Assembly: GCA_028752905.1 (NCBI GenBank)
Contig: JAQNBH010000010.1
Location: forward strand, 27,448,881-27,512,880
Direction: 5' to 3'
DNA: 64,000 bases
DNA from: Cladorhizidae sp. MBARI D1340-BT2
Lineage: Eukaryota; Porifera; Demospongiae; Poecilosclerida; Cladorhizidae
In this document: in pieces, positions 58,401 to 64,000 of the stretch
Layout of the letters: each line of letters opens with the position of its first letter
Position numbering within the stretch: the stretch's first letter is position 1
The notes under the pieces: generated by a model
The model's input: only the letters and a program-made list of their open reading frames with translations
The model's database searches: none
What the model was told of the DNA's origin: nothing
Made by a program: the position numbers and the translations under genes

Positions 58401-60682
58401 TCCCAATGGCTTTAGTATCAGCTTCCTGATATAACACACAAGAATAGATGCTGATACCAACCACTAAGAAGGCATTTTCACATTCTTATAAGGAATTTAG
58501 AATTATACATTAATAGCTCTTCCCACGAATATTCCAGCATCATATGTGCATGTCCACCAACTATACAAGTATTGACCCTTGAGTGCCGATAGATGTCCAA
58601 AAGCAATGTCCGAATAAAACACAAATGTTACAAATTGTGATCTGCCTAATTGAAGCTGGTATCAAGAGATTACCCAGTTGTTATTAAATTTGTTCTGTAT
58701 AATAAAAAAGAAATCCCCTTGATTTTTTCTTGAAAGCATATGAGTTTGTCTTTTAGGCTCTGCCACCACGGACATTTATGTTGTCTGGAACACTCACACT
58801 GTGCACTCTTGGAATGTGCAAAACATTTGGGCATAGCAGAAATATGGCTATATACAACTGGTCGTAACCATCACTTATTCTCATAAGCAACTTCAGTATG
58901 TGTCAGGTCACGTTTAAGTCTGTTTTTGCGACTTCCTCAGATTACAGAGAGAATGAGGATAGCCTCTGTAAATCCTAACACACGTTTGGATATAGGTTTT
59001 TGATACTTAATTTAGATGACTGAGGGTGGATTTGAGGTGGGATATATGTGTTAGGGTTGTTCCCTGGTCTGCCTATTGTGATACTGTAATGATCTTGACT
59101 TTCCATTAATCATAATAATATGTGAACATTCTTATCATGTCATAATCATGTATCATGTGTCGTACTGGCAAGTATAGCAAACTCACCTTGTTGTTAAGGT
59201 AATCTGCAGCAGATCCAATCAAACTCTAATAACAACAAAGCATATAATATTATGAAATCTGGTATCACTGGTCCAATATTATGTTCTAGGCTGACCAATC
59301 ATTTGTGTGGGTTTTAAATATTGTTACCATTTTCAATAATTTTGGTCTCAAAAGAAGCACATTCTGTGTGCTTTCCAGTGTTATACATACACATAGTGGT
59401 GTTGCAATCAACTATAGCTAAATTACTTGCAATAGCACATATGCATGATCTGTGTTTCACTTTCTCATGAGATAGAGTCTGTCTATGTGCTCACTTCACC
59501 TTCTAGTGAGAAATTTTAAGGAAGCCATATACTGTATCTGTGCATACTCTGGTAGCGCCACAAATGAAAAGTGTTGATACCCCAAAGTGGTTTAAATTTT
59601 AATGACATTAATAGCACACCAACGGCTCGTATAATTATTACATGCACTGCCTGAATCCTGGTGGACTATCCCATAGTGCTACAGAGGTCATTACCACAGA
59701 GGCCCCATCTTAACAATACTGATGACGTGGATATGATCCTTTCTCCAGCATCAGAATTTTAGGAGGATCTACAACAGCATGCAGCTGTTACAATAGAGCT
59801 CAAAAGAGCTTTCTGAGAATATTAAAATTGCGTACTAAGAATTTTATTTTGACTGAGTTAGAAATGTTTATATGTCCTGAATGCATATCTATGGAAAAAC
59901 AGGTTATTCATGCTTCTTCTCATCTATTTCTCAGCTGGTATACAATGCAACGGCAGGATGAAATCATCATGACTCAAAAATAGTTGACAAGAATGAGCTG
60001 AAATTGTAACACAGTTAGTGTAACAGTGAAAAGCAATGATATTCTCAATAATCAACTTGAATTTTTTACTCTCTCGACATTTCGACTAGATGATCTAGCA
60101 TTTATCAGCAATAATCAAACTCTCAACAAACTCTCAGTTGACATAATAAAATTACAATGCTCCTCTCAATAATCAATTTGAATTTTTTACTCTCTCAACA
60201 TTTCAACTAGATAATCTAGCGTTCATCAGGAACAGCGTAGTTATTAGAGTAAATGAATTAAAAAAACACCCCAGGTCCTCCCTTAAGGCCAGGTTGAGTA
60301 CATCAGTTTCTTAAAGTTCTACAAAAAATATTATATGCTCAATTCAGAATATTTGTTGACCCTGGTAATGTTGGTTTAATACTGTCAGCTGACTTCAACC
60401 TGCTTCACCCAAAATAATGTGATGGGATCAAGGGTGTCATAAATGTGCTAAGGACATAAGGTCACACTTTGACTAGGAGCTGCCTGAGAAAACCTACAAG
60501 ACTTTGCGCAGCTTTCCCCATTACCACACCCATTATACACCAGGATTAGTGTGCATCTACTTAGACTCATTGTCCCTTACGTACATCAATAATTTTTTGG
60601 CGTTGTGTCCCATTGTACATATTTATAAAGTCATCCAGTTGCTTCTTGAGATCTCCTTTTCCTGATAATATTGATGTCAATT
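36805..60682 (-). CDS. GPCR-B: adhesion G-protein-coupled receptor, 17 exons, 5' end beyond window
   Basis: Tandem paralogue of GPCR-A. Exons in transcript order: 60585-60682, 59187-59225, 58332-58425, 56268-56438, 55848-55923, 52582-52696, 52441-52484, 47979-48096, 46572-46675, 45870-45972, 45430-45689, 42991-43057, 41117-41205, 40920-41046, 39503-39544, 37469-37652, 36805-37187. All are GT-AG, every phase joins, and the frame is open through 2,114 bases to a TGA at 36805. It encodes GAIN, GPS (CECNHLTHFAILL), seven helices and a tail of about 190 residues. The signal peptide, any Cys-rich domain and the stalk are missing and should lie right of base 64000, because intron sequence homologous to GPCR-A continues to the edge. 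It looks intact, unlike GPCR-A exon 8. Its cell-surface signalling role is inferred from the family. Confidence 0.87.
37469..37652 (-). CDS. GPCR-B cytoplasmic tail exon 1
   Basis: A 184-base exon starting VRDHYRTWWRSKKG, the amphipathic basic helix that follows helix 7 in adhesion receptors. A Ser/Lys-rich segment follows (NPKETLSNSYAVAK). Donor GTGGGT, phase 1. Confidence 0.8.
37653..39502. other. GPCR-B intron with decayed unassigned sequence
   Basis: Between helix 7 and tail exons. 38150-39150 is more GC-balanced than its surroundings and has interrupted coding-like stretches on the plus strand, but I cannot assign a family. It contains an exact tandem duplication at about 38324-38480. 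Confidence 0.45.
38324..38480. repeat. Tandem duplication, 2 x about 78 bases
   Basis: CACTGCCAGGAGATAGATGT through GAGACAATGCA occurs twice head to tail with no visible difference, so it is recent. Confidence 0.85.
39503..39544 (-). CDS. GPCR-B micro-exon completing helix 7
   Basis: A 42-base, 14-codon exon GSFIFLLFVVMSKQ. Acceptor TTGCTATAG, donor GTGATG. The family pattern at the end of helix 7 (LQGxFIFxFxxxxxxxVR) is rebuilt exactly across both junctions (TGLQ, then this exon, then VRDHYRTWW). Confidence 0.82.
39545..40919. other. GPCR-B intron within helix 7
   Basis: Contains a TA/CA microsatellite (39727-39772) and an imperfect inverted repeat at 40486-40602. A plus-strand open frame at 40348-40617 overlaps that inverted repeat and is not recognised. 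Confidence 0.45.
40920..41046 (-). CDS. GPCR-B helix 6 and start of helix 7 exon
   Basis: A 127-base exon: VVVMGITWIIGVLVF and FVAYIFAITTGLQ. Donor GTATTG in phase 0, continued by the 14-codon exon below. Confidence 0.87.
41117..41205 (-). CDS. GPCR-B end of helix 5 and loop 3 exon
   Basis: An 89-base exon: ANIGFLIMAIGIMQKHRKR. It is basic after the helix, as expected for a cytoplasmic loop. Confidence 0.82.
41340..41760. repeat. Minisatellite in GPCR-B, counterpart of 838-1260
   Basis: Six or seven units of the same repeat (TTGGTCCAGTGTGTG, AGAGCTATTGTCAACC) at the same distance from the loop-3 exon as in GPCR-A. It therefore predates the gene duplication. Confidence 0.8.
41761..42990. other. 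GPCR-B intron remainder
   Basis: Contains the empty site for the GPCR-A Harbinger-like MITE at about 42664. A local purine-poor TCATCA patch at 42632-42652. No gene. Confidence 0.5.
42991..43057 (-). CDS. GPCR-B loop 2 and helix 5 exon
   Basis: A 67-base exon: CWLHYSKNFNWTFITPVIV. Acceptor TTAACAG, donor GTATGT. Confidence 0.85.
43058..45429. other. GPCR-B intron between helix 4 and helix 5 exons
   Basis: Three times the length of the GPCR-A intron (736 bases). A G-run at 44880-44889. No transposon domain, RNA gene or coding exon recognised, though the extra length suggests one or more decayed insertions. Confidence 0.45.
45430..45689 (-). CDS. GPCR-B transmembrane helices 3 and 4 exon
   Basis: A 260-base exon: AIMLHYFWLTTFMWMLMEGV and YGLPALYVFCVAVPLG. 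It has the canonical Trp after HYF that GPCR-A has changed to Phe. Donor GTAAGT. Confidence 0.9.
45870..45972 (-). CDS. GPCR-B transmembrane helix 2 exon
   Basis: A 103-base exon: TFIHVNLCICLIISQVVF, the family B2 helix-2 signature. Donor GTAAGA. Confidence 0.85.
45973..46571. other. GPCR-B intron between helix 1 and helix 2 exons
   Basis: Lacks the PLE pair found in GPCR-A; the matching sequence near 45990-46010 is uninterrupted. Nothing else recognised. Confidence 0.5.
46572..46675 (-). CDS. GPCR-B transmembrane helix 1 exon
   Basis: A 104-base exon: DKFALETISYLGVAFSVLCM, then IATIGILTFL. Acceptor TTTACCAG, donor GTGAGT. Confidence 0.85.
46676..47978. other. GPCR-B intron between GPS and helix 1 exons
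   Basis: Pyrimidine-rich on the transcript strand at 46690-46880, as in GPCR-A. A 17-base G-run at 47537-47553. No gene on either strand. Confidence 0.5.
47979..48096 (-). CDS. GPCR-B GPS exon
   Basis: A 118-base exon with TWSSKGCN, then CECNHLTHFAILLSPGIE. The cleavage triad and tethered-agonist stretch are identical to GPCR-A, the best conserved part of the pair, as expected for a catalytic and signalling element. Confidence 0.9.
48097..52440. other. GPCR-B intron upstream of the GPS exon
   Basis: The first 300 bases and 49900-50150 align to the GPCR-A intron around the Gypsy insertion. The open frame at 49293-49508 (plus) has no recognisable product. No element ends seen. Confidence 0.5.
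52441..52484 (-). CDS. GPCR-B exon matching GPCR-A exon 11 (GPS first half)
   Basis: A 44-base exon, MPGCFFLDLEK, carrying the first GPS cysteine. Donor GTAAGT. Confidence 0.8.
52582..52696 (-). CDS. GPCR-B exon matching GPCR-A exon 10 (GAIN strands)
   Basis: A 115-base exon: STLGCMGRSC, then NPVIIEIRHFSDL. The acceptor TATATTAG settles which of two candidate acceptors is right in GPCR-A. Confidence 0.82.
52697..54662. other. GPCR-B intron, proximal part
   Basis: Apart from the poly-G tract, AT-rich with no recognisable genes or element ends. About 53660-54640 is especially A/T-rich. Confidence 0.45.
53117..53164. repeat. Paired poly-G tract
   Basis: 23 G, then AGAAA, then 20 G. It could form a G-quadruplex on the plus strand; the transcript carries the C-rich strand. 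Homopolymer length is unreliable in assemblies. Confidence 0.9.
54663..55674 (-). mobile_element. Penelope-like element 3' end with long ATT tract
   Basis: A minus-oriented copy. Its 5' side (about 55640-55674) matches the PLE tail after the nuclease stop (compare 36120-36165). A TTA/ATT-rich tract of over 500 bases follows (about 54870-55570), including a pure run of about 30 units at 55149-55239. It then ends with the hairpin-family sequence (ataatcaacttgaa, tctcgacgttctgcc, 54680-54720). Flanked by GAAACTTTTA (54653-54662) and GAACCTTTTA (55675-55684), a possible 10-base target duplication with one change. Confidence 0.65.
55675..55847. other. Intron remnant with TA microsatellite
   Basis: GACAGACAGACAGAC and a TA run (55797-55812) before the exon. 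Nothing coding. Confidence 0.6.
55848..55923 (-). CDS. GPCR-B exon matching GPCR-A exon 9 (GAIN strand)
   Basis: A 76-base exon, VASFVFKNLSAIFPIDT, acceptor TCTGTAG, donor GTGAGT, phase 2 out. Confidence 0.8.
56268..56438 (-). CDS. GPCR-B exon matching GPCR-A exon 8 (GAIN)
   Basis: A 171-base exon, phase 1 on both sides, with YNTCNTSSYAALTVRDF and SEGAISLPGKLLSAFAS. The acceptor is a CAGCAG pair and both choices keep the frame (one codon different), so two forms differing by a residue are possible. This intact exon is the reference that shows the one-base difference in GPCR-A. Confidence 0.8.
56439..58331. other. GPCR-B intron shared with GPCR-A
   Basis: Aligns to 17900-19031. Includes one hairpin-family member (about 56870-57003) and a 30-base direct repeat at 58198-58258 (CATTAAGGGTTATCACATAT twice), which is single in GPCR-A (about 18937). 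Confidence 0.55.
56870..57003. mobile_element. Hairpin element, diverged member
   Basis: Inverted arms (CAATGACTTTTCGATTACCAA against its right-hand complement TTCTCGGAAAGTTATTG) around a CATCTGGTCCTCATCAGGA loop. It lacks the long tail. Same layout as 24896-25086. Confidence 0.55.
58332..58425 (-). CDS. GPCR-B exon matching GPCR-A exon 7 (GAIN helix)
   Basis: A 94-base exon beginning EADTKAIGRALELLDLMALM, ending phase 1 at GTAAGA. Three codons shorter than GPCR-A. Confidence 0.75.
58426..59186. other. GPCR-B intron between GAIN exons
   Basis: Homologous to 19135-19712. Nothing recognised beyond that. Confidence 0.5.
59187..59225 (-). CDS. GPCR-B exon matching GPCR-A exon 6 (GAIN helix)
   Basis: A 39-base exon (SLIGSAADYLNNK) between TTATTAG and GTGAGT, in frame on both sides. 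Two codons shorter than its partner. Confidence 0.75.
59226..60584. other. GPCR-B intron with hairpin fragments and minisatellite relic
   Basis: Two incomplete hairpin-family copies in the same orientation at 60040-60106 and 60115-60232, and a relic of the minisatellite at 60385-60425. No gene. Confidence 0.5.
60040..60232. mobile_element. Two half-copies of the hairpin element in tandem
   Basis: Each copy has one arm only (CTCAATAATCAACTTGAATT, then CTCTCGACATTTCGACTAGA). The second also has the tail (CTCAACAAACTCTCAGTTGA). Half-copies head to tail suggest incomplete insertion or template switching. Confidence 0.6.
60585..60682 (-). CDS. GPCR-B exon matching GPCR-A exon 5 (GAIN start)
   Basis: 98 bases, acceptor AACCACAG, donor GTACGT. 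Encodes KKQLDDFINMYNGT, close to GPCR-A (KRLDDLISVYNGT). First GPCR-B exon in view; it begins in phase 1, so a coding exon must lie upstream. Confidence 0.75.
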
Positions 60683-62408
60683 CTGTGGTTAAAGATAGGG
60701 GTTCATGTATAACAATACTCCATAAACTCATAACATAATTATAGTGAAAGTTTTAACACGTTAAAATATAAAGTATTCCTCCTTACACATAAACTATGTA
60801 GATAATGATTATCTGTGTACAATATTATTACATAGCAAATATTTCCCCAGATAACAAGCTTCATATAAAATATCTTCAGATGTCTATATTAGCACCCTTT
60901 TATTATAGTGACCCACTTAACCACCTTCTAAATGTAAATGTTGTTTATAGAAGAGGTGCAACAAAGAATAATGGAGACTGGAAGCATTTCAAATGGCAGG
61001 AGGATGAGTCAGTAAATGATCTATGCTAACAACTGCCAAAGTTATAGCTAAATCATATATAATTATGCAAGCATGTGAACATTTTAGCTCTGACCACTAG
61101 TCCTTGAAAAACAAAAGAAATGTTTGTGTGCTTAAAGTCTACTATATATCTCATCTTCCTCATGCTAGTTATGCTATTGCCCCATGTAGTTAAAGTCTGG
61201 TATATACCTCACATGCCTCATACTAGTTATGGCTGCACTTCTACAATAGTTTTCATCTGGACGTCAAATGTTTCAAGAGAGGTGAAAGGAAGTACTGCAA
61301 CTGTGTGTTACATCATGCTATAATAGTTTCCTTGTAGACATACCATGATGTACCTACTAAATCAGTTAAATCGAGCCATTTTTGTGCCACTAAAGGCCTA
61401 CACTGTACAAGTCAATGCACATTGGTTCGTTCACACTGAATTAGAATTACATTAATGCACATTATTCTGGTCCACCTCGATAGGTGGTTTGATGTGAATC
61501 AGAGCAAAAAATTAAAGTGTTTTAAATAACTACATGAGTGTGCATTGAAAAGAATTTCATTCACTCACATATTTGTGATACAGCATTTAGGAACTTTGGA
61601 GCTAGCTGTATAATATCTTTGGTGTGTGTTCAAAATAGCTATCTAAAGTAGCATAGATAGAGAATTGTTGTATGTTTATATGCCCTGCATCTGGATTTCT
61701 GAAGATTGTGTAGATGTATCCTTCATTGGTTCTGCCTTTACCTCAGCTCTCTCTTTCTTCTCTGCAGAATAGGTAGCTAATTAGCAAGAAAATGATGGCA
61801 GTATAGCTATAGTATATGATTTTGACTGACCATTTCTGCTTCGTACAGTTTATTTTGGTGCTATATAGTGTAGATGCGATGAATGTGCATTGACTTGAAG
61901 AGTTTTTTCCCGAGGACCCAATGTGCATTAATGCCTATCAGTTTAGGTGCATTGTGAAAGAAAAGGGAGAGTGGTGTAAGAGGGGGGGGGTGTTAATTTG
62001 TTTGTAGTTACTCTACTTTCTATATGTCAATAAAGATGTCAACACCTTCAGTGAGTCGCTCAGATAACTTTGACATTGTCCCCATTAGCAATGTAAATTA
62101 TTAATTGTATTCCTAGTCTTGATCTGAGAATGAATGCAACAAATAAGTTGGGATGAACTCTCTTTGTGCAGATATCGCACACAAATCTCAAGGCTCCATG
62201 TGCATGATATAAAGTAGAGTAGTGTAAATTATTGGGCCAGTGTAAAATAGGCAGATCATTTGAAATTCTGCCAAACTATAGTACTTTCATATTAACTTTA
62301 CTTGAAAAAGGTAGAAATAAAAGGCTATTATATTTGTGAGCGTTGACACGAGAGTTCGCTATGAGGTTACAGAATCGCTCGCATTTACTGGTAATCAGTT
62401 AGGATATT
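60683..62408. other. GPCR-B 5' intron
   Basis: Aligns in blocks to GPCR-A intron 20355-22000. No GPCR-B exon found here on the minus strand, which matches the long intron in GPCR-A. Confidence 0.5.
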
Positions 62409-62754
62409 GGACATATACCCCCCAGACCCCCCCAGACAATTACCACCTGGACAAATCCCCCCCATGCCAAATATCCCCGGGAAATTTACCCACCCCATAA
62501 ATATTTTCACTTACCACATATAGGATTTTAGCATGAAAGATGGGATTATTTTGCCCTAGCCCTAGCCCTAGCCTTAACCCTAGCCCCGACCCTAACCCTA
62601 GCCCTAACCCTAGTGCTAAACTTTTATTTCCCATTTCCCAAATTTTTATTTTTTATGGGGGCCTAGTGGGTAATTGGCATGGGTGATATTTGTCCCTGTG
62701 GTAATTTTCAGTTTTTTCCCCCCCAGGGGATATATGTCTGGGTGGTATATGTCC
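62409..62754. mobile_element. Foldback element with telomere-like core
   Basis: Inverted arms of about 100 bases: GGACATATACC at 62409, with complement GGTATATGTCC ending 62754, and inner blocks such as ATTACCAC and CCATGCCAA. They enclose about eleven hexamers of CCCTAG/CCCTAA (62554-62616). No protein. It is absent from the matching GPCR-A intron. Confidence 0.65.
62554..62616. repeat. Telomere-like hexamer array
   Basis: CCCTAG and CCCTAA units with a few substitutions. The complement of CCCTAA is TTAGGG, the usual animal telomere repeat. Interstitial and degenerate, inside a foldback element. Confidence 0.8.
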
Positions 62755-63069
62755 TGATAGGGTAGTAATCACCAGTCCGAATCAAAGTGAAAACCCACAA
62801 GCCTCTAAGAAAGAAGACTCATTTATCTAGCCAAAGAAAAAAGCTATGCTAACAGCACCTTATCTACATGTTCATAATGAACTTAATACATGCTTCCATT
62901 ATCTGGAACTTAACACCTCAGAAATATTAAAATTATTATTATCAATGCCGCTAACAATATGCCAGTTTAAAGCCATGCTGCTTTATTTTGCCATAAAATT
63001 GCATATCTACCTTGTCCTGTCATATGGAAACTCTTACCAGCAGCTACTAGAGTTGAAACAATTGCAATA
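62755..63069. other. GPCR-B intron shared with GPCR-A
   Basis: Aligns to 22250-22370 (GCTATGC, ACCTCAGAAAT). No coding support. Confidence 0.5.
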
Positions 63070-63253
63070 CTTACAATGACCTTCTCTATAATCAATTTTA
63101 AATTTAATCTGTTGACATTTCAATGCTCTAGCCTTCATTAGGAGTATTATTCCTGATGAAGGCTAGAGCATCTAGTCAAATGTCGAGAGTTTAAATTCAA
63201 GTTGCTTATTGCTGTCATAGTTATTTCATTGTGATAACTGAGAGTTTGTTGAA
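63070..63253. mobile_element. Hairpin element, 184 bases, 10-base target duplication
   Basis: Palindrome arms (GCTCTAGCCTTCATTAGGA against TCCTGATGAAGGCTAGAGC) with the tail CTGAGAGTTTGTTGA. Flanked by AATTGCAATA at 63060-63069 and 63254-63263. The arms are closely matched, so it is a young copy. Confidence 0.75.
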
Positions 63254-63263
63254 AATTGCAATA

Positions 63264-64000
63264 TTACATGTGTAAGTATCAAATATGATATCATTTTGCA
63301 TTACTAGAAAATCACAGTGTAGTGTATGTGCATGGACCACATGATCCACATCTGTAATAGCATTAATTTTGACACAACATATCAAACTGGAACTAATACC
63401 TACAAGCAGTTACCATGAAACTGGAATGACTCAAACCTGAATGAAAAATAAACCTGGCCAGTGTATACTTGAGCAGTTCATGTTGAGGGTGTGTGTTAGT
63501 GTCGTGTGTGTATGTTTGTTTGTTTGTGTTTGTGTTTAAGGTGACTGGGAAAACTTGGAATTATCAGTGGAGGAGTATTTGACACAAAATCCCATGACAC
63601 TATACATATGTCAAATATTGTGCTACTGTTAATTCTAGAGTTTTGCCAAACACTACAGATATGTATGAGACACGCACAACACCTTTGAAGTCTCATACTC
63701 CCACAGTTATTCATGTAAACTCAGTTATTTCCCCCAAATTCTACTAATTCATATCAAAATCTCACAATAATTATTATTAGCCCATTGTGAGATATAACAT
63801 CAAGTTAAATGCTGAGAAGGAACTATTTTTAAGAAATTGCAAAGCTCAAGCTTTATCCCATTGCTGGATCATAAGTTCTAAAGATGTGTAACTTTTATAC
63901 CGAATTCCCTCACTTAGGTTGCCAAAAAATGCCAAGTTGGTATTCTGAAAGATAAAAGTTGATGAAATTTAGCACAGAAAATTACTCCGTATATATATAT
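63264..64000. other. GPCR-B intron at right window edge
   Basis: Aligns to GPCR-A 24340-24920 and contains the empty site of the GPCR-A hairpin element (about 63928-63939). A TG/TTTG patch at 63483-63538. Upstream GPCR-B exons lie beyond 64000. Confidence 0.5.

Noticed and set aside
61743..61928. Possible extra GPCR-B exon near 61740-61765
   Set aside because: Acceptor- and donor-like sequences surround a very short segment, but it has no GPCR-A counterpart and no phase support.
62440..62634. Gly/Leu-repeat open frame (minus strand)
   Set aside because: It is the telomere-like hexamer array read through.
1..64000. CRISPR arrays, bacterial operons or prophage
   Set aside because: The DNA is clearly eukaryotic; repeats present are minisatellites, microsatellites and transposon parts without spacer structure.
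1..64000. tRNA or rRNA genes
   Set aside because: No cloverleaf with A and B boxes or rRNA-like block was noticed by eye; a tRNAscan or Rfam search was not possible.

Overview
The window is nuclear DNA of an animal. It is AT-rich, with intron-split genes using GT-AG junctions and many decayed transposable elements. The only genes I can build are two tandem paralogues, both on the minus strand, encoding adhesion G-protein-coupled receptors: a GAIN domain, a GPS autoproteolysis motif and seven membrane segments. A non-bilaterian such as a demosponge is plausible from the unfamiliar ectodomain, but the sequence alone does not fix the taxon.

GPCR-A runs from its start codon at 29269 down to 376. 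It has 18 exons in view and its last exons lie off the left edge. They encode a signal peptide, a Cys-rich ectodomain of no family I recognise, a Ser/Thr stalk, a GAIN domain, the GPS, and the membrane segments as far as the exon boundary before the final helix. GPCR-B runs from 60682 down to a stop codon at 36805. It has 17 exons in view: GAIN, GPS, seven membrane segments and a full cytoplasmic tail. Its 5' exons lie off the right edge. Of the 14 shared exons, 11 match exactly in length, two differ by whole codons, and one (16808-16977 against 56268-56438) differs by a single base, which breaks the GPCR-A frame.

The space between the genes (29270-36804) holds two Penelope-like (PLE) endonuclease remnants, an uninterrupted TCC tract of about 606 bases and several minisatellites. 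The introns hold an internally deleted Ty3/Gypsy element (about 9671-11655), an RTE-type LINE endonuclease remnant (about 23400-24430), PLE 3' ends with long ATT tracts (5435-6320 and 54663-55674), a PIF/Harbinger-like MITE with a TAA target duplication (2461-2861), a composite TA-flanked inverted-repeat element (7454-8248), and foldback elements.

The duplicated locus acts as its own control: several insertions in one copy face a recognisable empty site in the other. The most unusual recurring item is a family of hairpin elements of 115-191 bases with 9-12 base target duplications. Their sequence matches the ends of the PLE copies, so they may be a non-autonomous derivative of that retroelement.
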